A stretch of DNA of 64,000 bases from Fennellomyces sp. T-0311 (Eukaryota; Mucoromycota; Mucoromycetes; Mucorales; Lichtheimiaceae), in NCBI GenBank assembly GCA_025266875.1, contig JALLLT010000028.1, forward strand, positions 490,061 through 554,060, written 5' to 3'. A program made the position numbers and the translations under genes. Position 1 is the first letter of the stretch, and the number at the start of each line of letters is the position of its first letter. Under the pieces are notes generated by a model. The model had not been told where the DNA came from, made no database searches, and saw only the letters and a list, made by a program, of their open reading frames with translations. This document shows positions 23,942 to 35,812 of this stretch, one piece after another.

Positions 23942-26698
23942 TTCTGGGGCACAGTAGGCGAGATTAAGGTGGAATTGTGAATCATGGTAGCCCTTCTAAG
24001 CCGATTACAGCAATTCAGAGCAGGATCTACGATGATAAACGCATTTTATCAGCATATTAGTCTCGAATAATTACGTAGAGTTGATTCGAGTAAAAATATT
24101 GACTTCTATGTTCCTAGTTTCGAACGCGCAAGGCAACTTTGAACATTGTCCACTGACTAGACCATCGATTGAAGCTCCTTGATATATATGTGCTTTGTGT
24201 AGAGAAGTTCAAGGCGTATCCAGCGATGGTAATAGCTTAGAAAAGTAGCGATAACAGGAGAAGTTTAATTGCAAGAAATTCAATTTTTGGCCTGTAAACG
24301 TGATTTACAAAGCAATTATGAAATATATCAATCAATTTTAACTTTTCGGCCAAATACACCAGGACACACGCTTTGTTGAGTCGTTGAGTTTGTGTTCCTA
24401 ACGTAATTTAGGATCGAGCTATGATCAAAACGGGAGTCAGCTGCCGCTAAACGAAAATAGACCATGTGGTGAAACAACCACAGATGATAATAATAGAAGA
24501 TATTTCCTATCGGATAACACATACCGATTTAACATCATCACGAAGTGTACTTACATAATAACTTGTCTACATGGATAAATGGTTAAACTGTATGAACGAA
24601 TGGGATAAACTCAACAGGTTATGGAATCGGCTCCAATATAACAATGAGGCCATTACACTGCATGGCGGATGTCAAAGACATCCTCAGATCCACATGATTA
24701 GAACAAACGAAAGAATCCTATACATCCTCTATCCATTCAGGCAATTCTGAAGACCAGACACTTTCTAAACTGCCATTGCTGATTCGATACCCAAAAAGAT
24801 ATAAAAGCGTAGAGCGTTGCATTCAATAAAGCATATCTGAAACTTCAAAGATACTTTTATAAATCTCTTTTCATTCTTTGCACCCTTGATTCACTTCAGG
24901 CCAAACGTACGTATTTGAAACGGAGAAAATCAGAAGCGCAAAGAAGAGGGAATGAAATGCGAATGTAAAAAGAACCCATGGAATGGAAAAGATACGAAGT
25001 TGAAGGAGATCCGAAAAAAGTCGAAAAACGCGAAGGCAAGTGCCGGGAGTGGAAGAAATATCTATTTACAAAAGTGTGATTTTCACCATTTGTTGAGATA
25101 CAGGTAAATTGAGTTAGGTGAGGGCCTATTTTGTGGTTTGTTATGAACGGTAACAGTTGAGCGCAATAGGAAACAGCCTAGTTTGTGCTGCTAACATGAT
25201 TCGAAACCAAGATATGGGGAAAAATAGACGCACTTTGGATGGAATTGGTCAAAAAGCAGGTTCTGAAAACGGCAATTTCGGAGAAATGGAAAAAGTTAAA
25301 CGGAAAAAGCATTTGTAATGAAGAGTTTTATGTTGAAAAGCATAAGAAGAGAGTAGCTGGAGGCGAAACAGTCATAAAGTTAAAAAAGTAAAGGCTGTAG
25401 GCTTAAAAGGCGAACTGTATAAGCTTTGACTAGGGGTATAAACTGATTCAGCGATCGGATCTCCCTGATGCACGAGGATGTTTTGTAGAGAGCTTTATGA
25501 CATATTGAAGGTGTTATTAAAAGATAAATGCAGTAGCGCTGGATAATAGAAGTAATGTCTTTATATGCCCTTTCGGCACTTAATTACACTATCGTTGCAG
25601 ATATCCCCAATATTTCGAAGTACTCTCAATTGTCCTTCAATGTCCCCTGGAGCGCTAAAGCGGTGAATAAGCCAAGCTTTTGATATTAGTTTATACTTTC
25701 AAAGGAAGTCGCGTTCAGTATTCTTTTATCACTAGGAACCAGTGTATGTGACATGATGTGATGCCGTCTTTAGAGTAACGTGAGAAATAGCATGAAGAAG
25801 TAAACAGGTTTCTGTCGAAATGCGAATGGTGCCGTTTTCAGTCTTTAGACCAGCGTTTCGGATCTGTGTCATTGTTGATAATTCAGTGCGAAGACAGATG
25901 TTCCCTGATATTTCTGAAGAGTGTTCGATATATTTACGGATGCGGTGCTTCTATGTGTATTAATAGAATCATGCTAATACATAAGAAATAGGACGGCACA
26001 CGCCTCCACCAGTGCATTCCTACGTAGCAATATATTTTAAATATCAGAACCTTCATTAATATCTTGCTCGTTGGATCAAGCATACCATGCCGATTTTCTA
26101 TAAGTATTGCTTTAGCTTAAATGAATTGGTTCTAGTTTCTTTAAACGTGCATACCATTTTTTAGTTACTCTCCACTTTTTTTGGACTTTTATACGAGTAG
26201 AACTGACTTATTGATGACGGTAGGATAGGATGACTCACATTATGGGCTTCTGAGTATATGGGTAGAAAAGAAGGAGTCGTGCAAAGTCTCTACCGCATCC
26301 TTCGTAAAGGTAATAGAACGTTGCTACCTCATCACAACAAGCAGGCATTTCCGAGGGAGCCGTATGTGGTTCATAGACATTTAGACACTTTATTGCGGAC
26401 TAAAAATGCAGTTAGCAATATAGCTTGATCCCTACAATGTCTAGGGGGTGGGGTGTTGTACTATTTTGACCTATCCGAAGACGTTCCTGTGACAAATGCC
26501 TGGTTGCTGCCAAGATTTTCTTTGCATTTGAGGGACTCTGATATTGCACGATTGAATTGCAAAGAGGCATCATCAAAGCTTTTACCGGAAGTTGATCATA
26601 GCACACGTTTCTTCAAAGTGCCCTTTGATGCATCTGGGCAACCAAAAGAAGATTTCGTTGTGGAGAGCAGTCTCGCTTTCACTTTCCCTTTTAAAACC
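23942..26698. other. Gene-poor 2.7 kb; open frame just before MED8
   Basis: No recognisable gene, RNA or complete mobile element was seen. About 25390-25510 weakly resembles 10880-10975. From 26453 to 26698 the MED8 frame stays open for 82 codons without an ATG; this may be leader or an N-terminal extension. Confidence 0.4.
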
Positions 26699-27406
26699 AT
26701 GGACCTGCATCGACACGCCCAAGCCAGCCTCGATCCCAACACAATCCAAGAACTCGAAGCATTAAGAAGCAAACTATGGTCGTTACAAGAAACGTTTGCC
26801 TCCCAAATCGCGTATCTGAAAGAACCCAAATACCCATTCACTTGGCCGGATCTACTCAACAAGTTCAACATGTTGACAGCTAAATTCGCGTCTTTATCCG
26901 AAGATTTCTACGGCTACATTGAAGCCGGCAGCAATGGCACGTTACCCAAACTCATGCTTCACCCCTATGTACCCACAACCACCGAACATGAAACCAACAT
27001 TCTCAGCGTTCTTTTGCGAACGAAACTAATCCCTGACATTGAAAAGTTGGAGTTGGAAACGCAAGCAGCGCTGGCGCGTGAATTGGCAGATGATGATGTG
27101 GATGATGGCAACGATGAGCAGTTGATTCGAACACGATACGAACAATGGACGGCTCGTCGACAACGGCATGATCGTATTGCCAACGAATCAGCTCAATACG
27201 TGTATTCGCTTGTCAATGAACATCGGGATACGTTCCTGCAACGATACGATGAAGAGGAAGCGGAGGAGGAAAAGGAGTGGCAAAAGATGGGGTTCCCGTC
27301 AGAAGATGTGTGGCGACGGTGGAAGCTAGAGTGTGCAGTTAACTATTATAGCAGTGGCAAAGAGCATTTGCCTGGCAGTGACCTAAGAAAGTTGGGCAAA
27401 ACCTAA
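26699..27406 (+). CDS. MED8: Mediator complex subunit 8 (head module)
   Basis: MED8 is part of the Mediator head module, which bridges activators and RNA polymerase II and contacts TBP. ATG 26699 is the first in-frame methionine and gives 235 residues in a single exon, a usual fungal MED8 length. The diagnostic N-terminal pattern is present: a long helix (IQELEALRSKLWSLQETFASQIAYL), YPFTWPDLLNKFNMLTAKFASL, then LHPYVP and ILSVLLRTKLIPDIEKLE. The second half is acidic (DDDVDDGNDE) and ends with a coiled, Glu-rich helix and a WxKMGFP segment. The stop is 82 bp before the SLY1 start, so the terminator and promoter are packed together. An upstream in-frame open stretch lacks ATG and was left out. 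Confidence 0.85.
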   Translation: MDLHRHAQASLDPNTIQELEALRSKLWSLQETFASQIAYLKEPKYPFTWPDLLNKFNMLTAKFASLSEDFYGYIEAGSNGTLPKLMLHPYVPTTTEHETNILSVLLRTKLIPDIEKLELETQAALARELADDDVDDGNDEQLIRTRYEQWTARRQRHDRIANESAQYVYSLVNEHRDTFLQRYDEEEAEEEKEWQKMGFPSEDVWRRWKLECAVNYYSSGKEHLPGSDLRKLGKT

Positions 27407-27488
27407 TACATAAAGCGCGTGCCTTGCACTCCGACCACGTATTCGTTCCTTTTCTCTCTTTGTACATCTTATGAATTCCACTATAACT

Positions 27489-30003
27489 ATGCAAGACGGC
27501 GATGCCGACTCCTTGCGAGCCAAGCAATACGGTTCGTTTCTCTTTCTTTTCCTTTTTTGTTGCCCGCCTTGTCTTGCATGGCTTAACAATTATTGCCAGC
27601 TGCCATCGCGTCGATGCTGAATCTGAATGCGGCCATCTCGGAGGGGTCGGTCGAACCAGCAACCGATCAAAGTGGCGGCATACTGTGGAAAGTGTTAATA
27701 TTCGACAAGTTTGGGCAGGATATTATCTCGTCTATTATGCGCGTCAACGATCTTCGCGAGAACGGGGTCACTGTGCACATGTAACTAAGCAGGCCCACCG
27801 GACTATACACGCAGCTTACGCACAGAGATAGGTTATTATCGCAGGACCGATCGGCATTACCGGACGTGCCTGCGGTGTACTTTGTGGAACCCACGGCCGA
27901 CAATGTGAAAAAGATGTGCGAGGACTTTCAACGCGGCTTATACGACTCGTACTATGTCAACTTTTGCTCGACCATCCCGCGACCTATCATGGAGCAGCTG
28001 GCGACAACGACCATCGCCAACGAAACATCCGACCTTGTCAACCAAGTCTACGACCAATACCTCAACTTTGTATGCACCAACGCGGATGTTTTCTCACTGA
28101 GCCAGGAGGAAGTCTTTGTCAACCTCAACAATCCCAGCGCTGCTGAGACTTTGATTGACGAGACGGTCGATCGCACGGTCAATGCCTTGTTTTCTGTGGT
28201 GGTGACGATGGGTATATAATGCGCGGTGGCTGGTTGTTTACAGAAAACTTATTGGCTGGTAGGTGTCATTCCCATTATTCGGTGTCCACGGGGCAATGCG
28301 GCGGAAATGATTGCAAACAAGCTGGACAGCAAGCTTCGTGACCATGTTATGAACTCGCGAACCAACCTCTTCTCAGAAAGCTCATCTAATCTGCAAAGAC
28401 CTGGTATGTGCATAACCACGTGTGATGCGAAAGGCTTATAACCTCTGTGTGTGGGCGTGTGTGTGTGTGTTTGTGGGGTGTGCAGTATTGATTCTGCTGG
28501 ACAGAAATATGGATTTGACGCCGATGCTGAGTCACTCGTGGACATACCAGTCATTGATCCACGACGTGCTTGAAATGAAGCTGAACCGCATCACCGTTGA
28601 CGTAAGTTTATATACATACGGGGGGCACAAAGAGCGGGACTGAAATATGTGCTCAGGCGGATGAACGGATCAACCAGACGCGCAAGAGCTACGACATCGA
28701 AAATAAGGATTTCTTCTGGAACAAGAATGCATCCAGTCCATTTCCGCAAGTGGCCGGTAAGCGCGATGTGCCAAAAGGGGATTAGCGCGGGATGCGCTTA
28801 CATAACGGCGTATAGAGGACATTGACATCGAGCTGAACAAGTACAAGAAGGATGCAGCTGAAATTACGCGCATGAGCGGTGTCAGTTCATTGGAGGACGT
28901 CGGCCAACTAGACCTGTCCAGTAACACCAAGACGCTCAAGTCTGCAATCACTGCATTGCCGGAGTTGACTGCACGAAAAGCGACGCTCGACATGCATATG
29001 AACGTGGCCACGGCGTTACTAAACAAGATCAAGGATCGCCAGCTTGACACTTTCTTCCAGATTGAGGAAAACATCACTCGACAGGTGAGTCATGGGGGTG
29101 GTTTCCCGAGGCACGCGGTCTGCTGAGATGCACATGCGATAGAACAAGGGCTTGCTGCTGGAGGTTCTTCGTGATGAGGAGAAGAAGGATCCAGAGGACA
29201 AGATGCGGCTTTTCCTTATATACTATCTGTCGACGTCCGAGGAAGTCCCGCAGGAGGACATGGACGCGTACGAAAAGGCACTGGAGGCGGCGGGATGTGA
29301 CCTGAGCCCGCTCAAGTACATCAAAAGGTAATGTCTTTCTGTGGAGTGTCGCGGGCCACTGACCAGCAGCGTGCAGAGTACGGCAGCTGATGCGGATGAC
29401 GTCCATGATATCGTCGCCCACGGTTGGACAAGGTTCTGGATTTTCCCAAAACGACCTGTTCCGAGGGTTCAGCAGCATTGGCAACAGGGTAAAAATAACG
29501 AAGGAGGGCATGCGCAAGAGAGACTCACATGTGTTTGCCATATATAGCTGACGGACCGGTTGAAAGAAGGAGGGCTGGGCGGTGGGTTTGAGAACATTTT
29601 ATCTGGTGTCAAGAATCTGCTACCGGTGCGCAAGGAGCTGGTGATCAGTAAAATCGTGGGAGACATCATGAGCCCGCCGCAGAACGAGCCATCCAAGGCC
29701 GACGACTACCTGTACTTTGACCCCAAGATGAGCCGCAACTCGCGGTCTGCGCGGCAGCACAAGGCGGCGTTCCAAGAAGCGATTGTATTTGTGGTGGGCG
29801 GCGGCAACTACGTGGAGTACCAGAACTTGCAGGAGATTGCCACGGTAAGAATAGAAGCACACAATGATTGAGTCTGTTCAGGAGCAACTGATGATTATTA
29901 TTGGCAGCAAAACAATCAAAAGAAGAAAATTACCTACGGATCGACCGCTATCCTCTCCCCGCACGAATTCCTAGCGCAGTTGGCCAAGCTTGGCCGGGAG
30001 TAG
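27489..30003 (+). CDS. SLY1: SM (Sec1/Munc18) protein Sly1
   Basis: Sly1/SCFD1 binds syntaxin-5/Sed5-type SNAREs and promotes ER-Golgi vesicle fusion. Exon 1 is 27489-27531; exon 2 begins at 27600 with [10 protein letters not shown]. About eleven exons join in frame. Diagnostic stretches in order are [153 protein letters not shown] and a C-terminal [20 protein letters not shown]. These match Sly1 better than Vps45 or Sec1. Introns are 50-90 bp. The stop is TAG at 30001-30003. The gene appears intact. Confidence 0.9.
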
Positions 30004-30555
30004 TTTAGTAATCATTTATCGCCCTGCAATGTCCCAAAACAATGGCTTCTCTCACACAGGCTTGCACGCTGCTCAATTTAAACTCATGGTGGAAGCTTGC
30101 ACGTGCTGAACTTGGCGACCCCTGGCTCCGCCGAGTGAATGGTACGACGCCAGATTTTCCCAAAGCGGATAAGGCAACTCTGGCTGTCATTTTTTTTTTC
30201 TTTTGATGTGCGTCGCAAAGGTTGGAGAGAGCAAAGGCAGCGCTGCAACTGAGTTTCTGAATGATCGTTCGATGTGGTTCCCGATGACGAGTGGTCGCGC
30301 GTTACACACATCGGATATCAACATGCATGGCGGACCCACCCCCCTCTGCTCTTTCTCGGTCAATATCCGATAGGAGGCAACGTGGAGTGGTTCCTCAGTT
30401 GTGGCACCCAAACAAGAGAATGGGCCTGGTGTGGCAAAAAAAAAGTTGTAGCACATGTCGCTTTATTTGCTTCTTTGTCTCTTTCCTCTCGTTTCCACCT
30501 TTTTCTCTCTCTCTCTCTCTCTCCCTCTCCTCCACTTCTTTTTCCTAAATGACAG
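30004..30555. other. Intergenic with CT-rich leader
   Basis: The 3' end of SLY1 and the promoter of the next gene. A (CT)n tract at about 30504-30530, 25-50 bp before the ATG, is a pyrimidine-rich leader of the kind common upstream of fungal genes. No RNA gene was seen. Confidence 0.5.
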
Positions 30556-31385
30556 ATGAACACGCCATCGTTTCGTAATAATTCCGTTCGACATTCGCTC
30601 ATTGCGACGGCACGGCCAGTTTCTCGTCGGTGGAAAAAGCTGGTCACCAAGATAAAGGGGTTCAGCAGAAAGCAAGCGCGTCCAGACCCACCCGTTGAAC
30701 GGAGGCACAGCAGCGACGAGCTGGCACGAAAGGCTGAATTCCCTTACTATATCGAAACAGAAGGTTTGCGCAACATTGAAGAAGAATAGAGAAAAAAACA
30801 ACAGCTGACATGCAAAGTTTAGACCGAAAAAAGAAGGAAACAGCATCACTACATCATATTTCCATGCCGGCTGGCCCGGTCGTGTCTGCATTATCGCCGC
30901 CGCCACGACACACCATGCAACGCCGAAAACTGGAGCCGGTTGTCGTGCGCCTCTCGATTGATTCGGACGATCGTCCTGCAACGCCGTTTCGAAGCGGCAC
31001 TCTGGGCAATCACAACAGCGACGGCTTCACCATCCCCACCGAGCCCGTCCCTCCCCTCAAAGAGCGCCGGAAACGAAAAAGCCCTCTGGCCATCCCAGAC
31101 GACCTCACGTTATCGCTGCGGCGCGGCAGCATCAGCACAACAAGCAGTGGCAGTTCTTCAGACTATGCGCAGCTGGAGCGGGACAAAGCCATGGATGCGC
31201 TGGAGGGTTTGGATCGGGATAAAGCTCAGTATGATGCTGTTGTTGGTCGTCGACGCCCAACCCCTTCACTCACTCCAAGTCGTCCGTATCCGTCTTCGCC
31301 TAGTTCGATGGGAACCGTGGTCGAAGAATCCACCAAGACGACCCCGCGGATCCCCGAGTCCTTGAGACTGCATAGGGATCTCTAA
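30556..31385 (+). CDS. Unrecognised basic, proline/serine-rich protein
   Basis: I do not recognise this family. Two exons, 30556-30763 and 30823-31385, join across a 59-bp intron (GTTTGC...TTTAG) to 256 residues. Without splicing there would be two adjacent frames. The first exon is strongly basic (RRWKKLVTKIKGFSRKQAR) and ends IETE. The second holds SP/TP and KRK/RRR clusters (KERRKRKSPLA, LRRGSISTTSS), a conserved-looking YAQLERDKAMDALEGLDRDK helix and an S/P-rich tail. Clusters like LRRGS look like basophilic kinase sites and KERRKRK like a nuclear localisation signal. It is probably disordered. It could be a lineage-specific regulator; no function is assigned. Confidence 0.55.
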
Positions 31386-31821
31386 CTGTTTATATCAAGC
31401 CATCCCGCCGGTCCGTGATAATGATATATACCCTCAACCCCTTCTCCTTTACCGTTCTCTACTCATTTTGTACGTAATCGTTTGGATAAATGCTCCTGCT
31501 TGCCTGCCAAGAGGGTCGATTCCCACACACCCGCATGCCCAGGCCGTTTCGCTTCATTGTTCATGTGCTGTGCTATAAAAAAAAAGAAGCTTAATCAGTT
31601 TGAGATAACCAGCTGGCGAGGTAATGCACCCCCCAAACCTAGCAGTAGATCGATACCTAATCCGTGTCCAGCACGGGGAACAACGTCGTCTGCGGTGACA
31701 CATTTGATACGATTTCTGATGTGTTTTGACATGGAGCCGCATCCGAGCGGAAATATTTGTAAACCCGCCACTTGCCTTGTTGTTTTTCACCCAGCCATTT
31801 TGTATTAACCCAAACCACACT

Positions 31822-32276
31822 ATGCCATTCTACGAACTGGTGTGCATTGCACGATCCACTCTTGCAGAAGTACGTGTGCACGCCTAAGCATGCGAAACCA
31901 CGACAACTGACAATGGCCGTAGAGCAACCTGAAGGATCTTATCAAAACCTCTGCCACCCAGGTGCTGAATCGAGGTGGCGTTGTTCGAGGTTTTGACAAC
32001 TGGGGCGAAAAGAAGCTGCCTCATCGTATCAAGCGTCACCAGGAATACTTCTCAGACGGACAGTGCGTGCCCACCATGCACATTCCTAACGCGGTTACTC
32101 ATTCGTTTTCTTCTTTTTTCAACAGGTACTGGATCATGCACTTCGATGCCAACCCACTGATCGTTCAGGATTTGGGTAAAAAGCTGCTTGTGGATTCGCG
32201 GGTTCTTCGACACACATTCGTCAAGCTAGGCGACAAACTCGACACAGTGATTGCACGCCCAGACAAAAGCAAATAG
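31822..32276 (+). CDS. MRP17: Mitochondrial small-subunit ribosomal protein bS6m
   Basis: bS6m is a platform protein of the mitochondrial 37S/28S subunit. Exons 31822-31869, 31923-32062 and 32126-32276 join in frame to 112 residues, the usual short bS6m length. The start MPFYELVCIARSTLAE is the canonical first strand of S6; then NLKDLIKTSATQVLNRGGVV, FDNWGEKKLPHRIKRHQEYF and YWIMHFDANP follow, the hallmark S6 core. No separate presequence is seen, as usual for bS6m. Its stop lies 38 bp from the stop of the convergent RTP1-like gene; an AATAAA at 32302-32307 lies between them. Confidence 0.9.
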
Positions 32277-32314
32277 ATTTTCCCTCTTTTTTTCTCATGT
32301 AAATAAAAAGTTTA

Positions 32315-35300
32315 TCATCCAAACAATTCTCGTCGCATAATCACATCCAAGTCACTCAGTGCCGTGCGGGCGTGTTGCCGTGTCAATTCGTCCGAATCAC
32401 TGGCCTCGATGTACCGCAGCGAGCGATACGTGCGTCGCAGTTCCTCTGCCGGGAATTGGTACAATGTATCCGAAGCCAGCCCGCGGAACAGCGACAGTAG
32501 CAAAACAGTCGCAGCTGCAAGTCATTAGTTCTTTGCCCAGTTGATGCCTAAGAAGCACAACGTACCACGTCGGATTTCCGGCTCCTTTTCGATTTCGAGG
32601 ATGTTCAGCACCCAGTTGGTCAGCAACTGCATGAATCCTTTCAGGGCCATTGGACAAGATTGGCACGCAGCACTCAGGATCGACAGGGCCGACACTCGCA
32701 AATGTTTATCCACCTGCCGTCGTGCTAACACTGCTTCAAGAGGCTTCACCAGACTGCCGACTGATAATCTGTCAGAATGTTTTGCTTCCCCGCTGCACAG
32801 TCCTGGCACCTACTGTATAAACTTAACGCATCTCCCGATCGCTGCACCGTCTGCAAGAGTGCTTCGCCAACGCGCAACCGATTATCCAAGCTCTCTTTTT
32901 CGTCAGCATAGATTATGCCCAGCTTTTCAATGATCTTGTTGCCGTGGATATCCGTCAGCGCAGACAAGCCTTTGATTGCGTTCAAATAAATGTAACTACG
33001 AAAACGTTAGCACCGTTGGGCACTCAACTCAATTATTTTACCTGTCTTCATCTTGCACTAGCCGGATAAATATATCAAGCACACTGTCCAGTCCTTCCGC
33101 CGAAGATACCAGTGGATCTTTCGCAAGCACCATATCGCGGAGTATGCCTATACCATGAGCACGCACAGGCAGCAGGTCATCTTGAAGTGCCTTCATGGCG
33201 TCAATGAATTTTTGCCTGGATTCGTCCACGCCGTCCTTCTTCTTGACGCCCGTCATTTTCTGTGCAGAAACATACGAAGTGATTGCCAGTGTCAGTTCAT
33301 GCACGGGTTCTTGGAGCTCTTGCATCCGATAGGACTCTAACCGCTTCAGCGGGCCAAGGGAGCTTTCCAATAACTGGCTTGCGCGTGGAGATAATTCATC
33401 GTTTTCTGAACCGTCATCAAACAATGAGCACGACCAGCCGATGAAAAAGTATATGGAGATTCGTACCATGCATTACTGCGCGCAACAAGTTGATAGACAT
33501 GACCAGAGACTCCAGATCGTTTTGAATATCTTCTTCTGTCGGCATATTCTCCATTGCTTCCCTGTCCTCATCCGAAACAATATTGGCAATATCCACCACC
33601 GATGACTTCTTTTTCGAGCCGTGCCGCTGCTTCACCTGTTCTAACCGATCCACATAGTCATCCACCACATTATTGGCAAACCCAATAATCTGCTCGGGCT
33701 TGGATAGAATCTCAGTGCCAAGTGTATCCTGCATTCCCATCACCAGTTGCAGTATCAGCAGCATTCTAAATTATGTCAGCAAACACACGCGTGACGGACG
33801 GGCAAAACTTACAATCTGGGATCGGCAGATAACGATTGGAGGCTAGTATACTGGTTCAGCAGAAACAGGAAAAAGTCACCGCACAATTCCGGATTGTTGA
33901 TCTTTTGGATAAACTCAATCATCACTGCTGGATCGATTGGAAGTTCGTTGCCACCCAACGGCCGAGCGGATTTGCTCATACGCAGCACCACGCCGCCTGA
34001 AGGTCCAGCTGCAAAAAATGCCTGCCGTGCACCACTCAAATCCCGCTTGCTCAATACGATGGTTTTCAAATCATTCAATATTTCCCCGGTGGTCATGATC
34101 CTGAAGTAAGTGATAAGAATATCCAGAATCGTCTCGCGCAGACCGGATTTAGACTTGATGGTAAAGTCGTACAGATGATACAGCGGCACAACAGCATCAC
34201 CTACAAAGGTTTGGATCACCACTGGCGACGGCTCACCCCCCACCATCATCTGATGAAGTATCTTTAACATTTGCTCCATATCATCCTCCGACAACGCCTC
34301 GACATCATCTTCCATATCCTCCTTGATCTCCTCCCAGCTCTTGACCAATGCACCAGTCACCTTGTCGACGACCACGGCTTTTGATAACCCGATATGTGTG
34401 GTGATCATTCTGCCGATGATGAATGTCACCACTTGGCACACACGCGTCTTTGAGTTGCGTATGTTATCCTTCAACAGTCGCAACAGTTGTGGCGCAATTG
34501 CAGTGTAATAGCTCTTGTATAAATTGGACATATCAGTGTTACGCCATCACATCTATGCCTTTCTTTTTTGCGTTACCTCAACTGACGGCATTTGTTGTGG
34601 AACAGTCAGCACCAGTTTTGATACTTTTTCGAGTTGGTCCAAAGATACTTTTACTAACCGTCAGTAATTGCAAATCACTTGGAAAACACAGACTCTTTAT
34701 ACCTTGTTCAACATCGCCGACAGTGAACTCGATCACCGTGGCAACACCGTCTGGTCTGAGTAGAATTTTGGAAAGGAAACGGCCACAGATACTCCGTAGC
34801 CAGCCTGGGACTGGATGTAACGGAGACGTTCCGAGCAGCAACATGAGCGACTCCATGCAGCGGTGAACATCAGCCCTTTCCAAAACTGTCAGCACATGTC
34901 TCCCGCATTTCGTACAAATGACCAACCTTGCGAAGAGCCACGCAAACATGCGGGCACATTTGTCACGCTCTGCTGGAGTAATACCATCGGCTGGAGATAG
35001 AAACATGGATGGATCATGGATATTGGCTGGCGTCATTTTGGGCTGGGGCTTTGGCGCATAGGCAAGCTGCAGCAGTGCAGCAAAGAGATCGGGTAAATGT
35101 CTGGCCAAAAGGATGGATCCAACGGTGGTATAGTTTTTGCTGGCGGCCACAGTTTGACATTTTGAGATCATATCCATCAATGCCCTGGTATTGTTCAGCA
35201 ATTGAGTGGCATTCTCCGCAGCCGATGGTTCCGTCGAACCTTTTGGATCCTGCGTCAACAGTTCTACGATGATTTCAGCTGCGTACTGCATTCATTCGAA

Positions 35301-35812
35301 AAGCCTTACCATGGTTGGTGTACCCCGATTTGACTCTTTTTGATAATGGCACACCCACTCCGGGAAGAAAATATGGGTACATTCCCCAAGATATCACCAC
35401 TTGCAGCAGTGTATGAACGAGTCGCAGATCCCTTACACCCAAATAGTCGCGTTCCGTCGCGTCTTGCGGTGCTTTAGCATAAACAGAAACGCGCGAATAA
35501 GATAAACAGCCAACCTTTTTCATTCTCGATAATCGACAAGAGTGAAGTTTGAATCGCAATCAATAAATCCAGACACTTGTTGACAAACACATGCATCTCG
35601 TTGCCTTGAACGTCGTCGATCCCAAGTCGTTGCATTCGTATAGCAAGTTGATCTATTAAACTCTTCTGTTCTATGCTCGTGTCAGGGATCGGTTCACTAG
35701 CTGCTTAAGTGTCGAATAAACCTTTGGATTCCTCTGAATACTCTCGATCAGGTGCTACCATGATCATTGCTTCATGTAACAATTTCGTAAGGCGATCTAC
35801 TTCACCAGTCAT
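32315..35812 (-). CDS. Rtp1/TANGO6-like RNA polymerase II assembly factor
   Basis: Yeast Rtp1 helps assemble and import RNA polymerase II; animal TANGO6 is its homologue. The start is MTGEVDRLTKLLHEAMIMVAP at ATG 35812, with many short introns to 32315. It is an alpha-solenoid throughout. C-terminal domains are recognisable: LNAIKGLSALTDIHGNKIIEKL, a NRLRVGEALLQTVQRSGDAL segment, ALSILSAACQSCPMALKGFM and a final helix YRSLRYIEASDSDELTRQHA...LSDLDVIMRRELFG. Upstream exons give ARMFAWLFARLVICTKCGRHVL and LYKSYYTAIAPQLLRLLKDNI, typical of the N-terminal RTP1 repeats. Exact exon ends were not all worked out. No stops disrupt the exons I followed. Head-to-head with nothing; tail-to-tail with bS6m. 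Confidence 0.72.
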
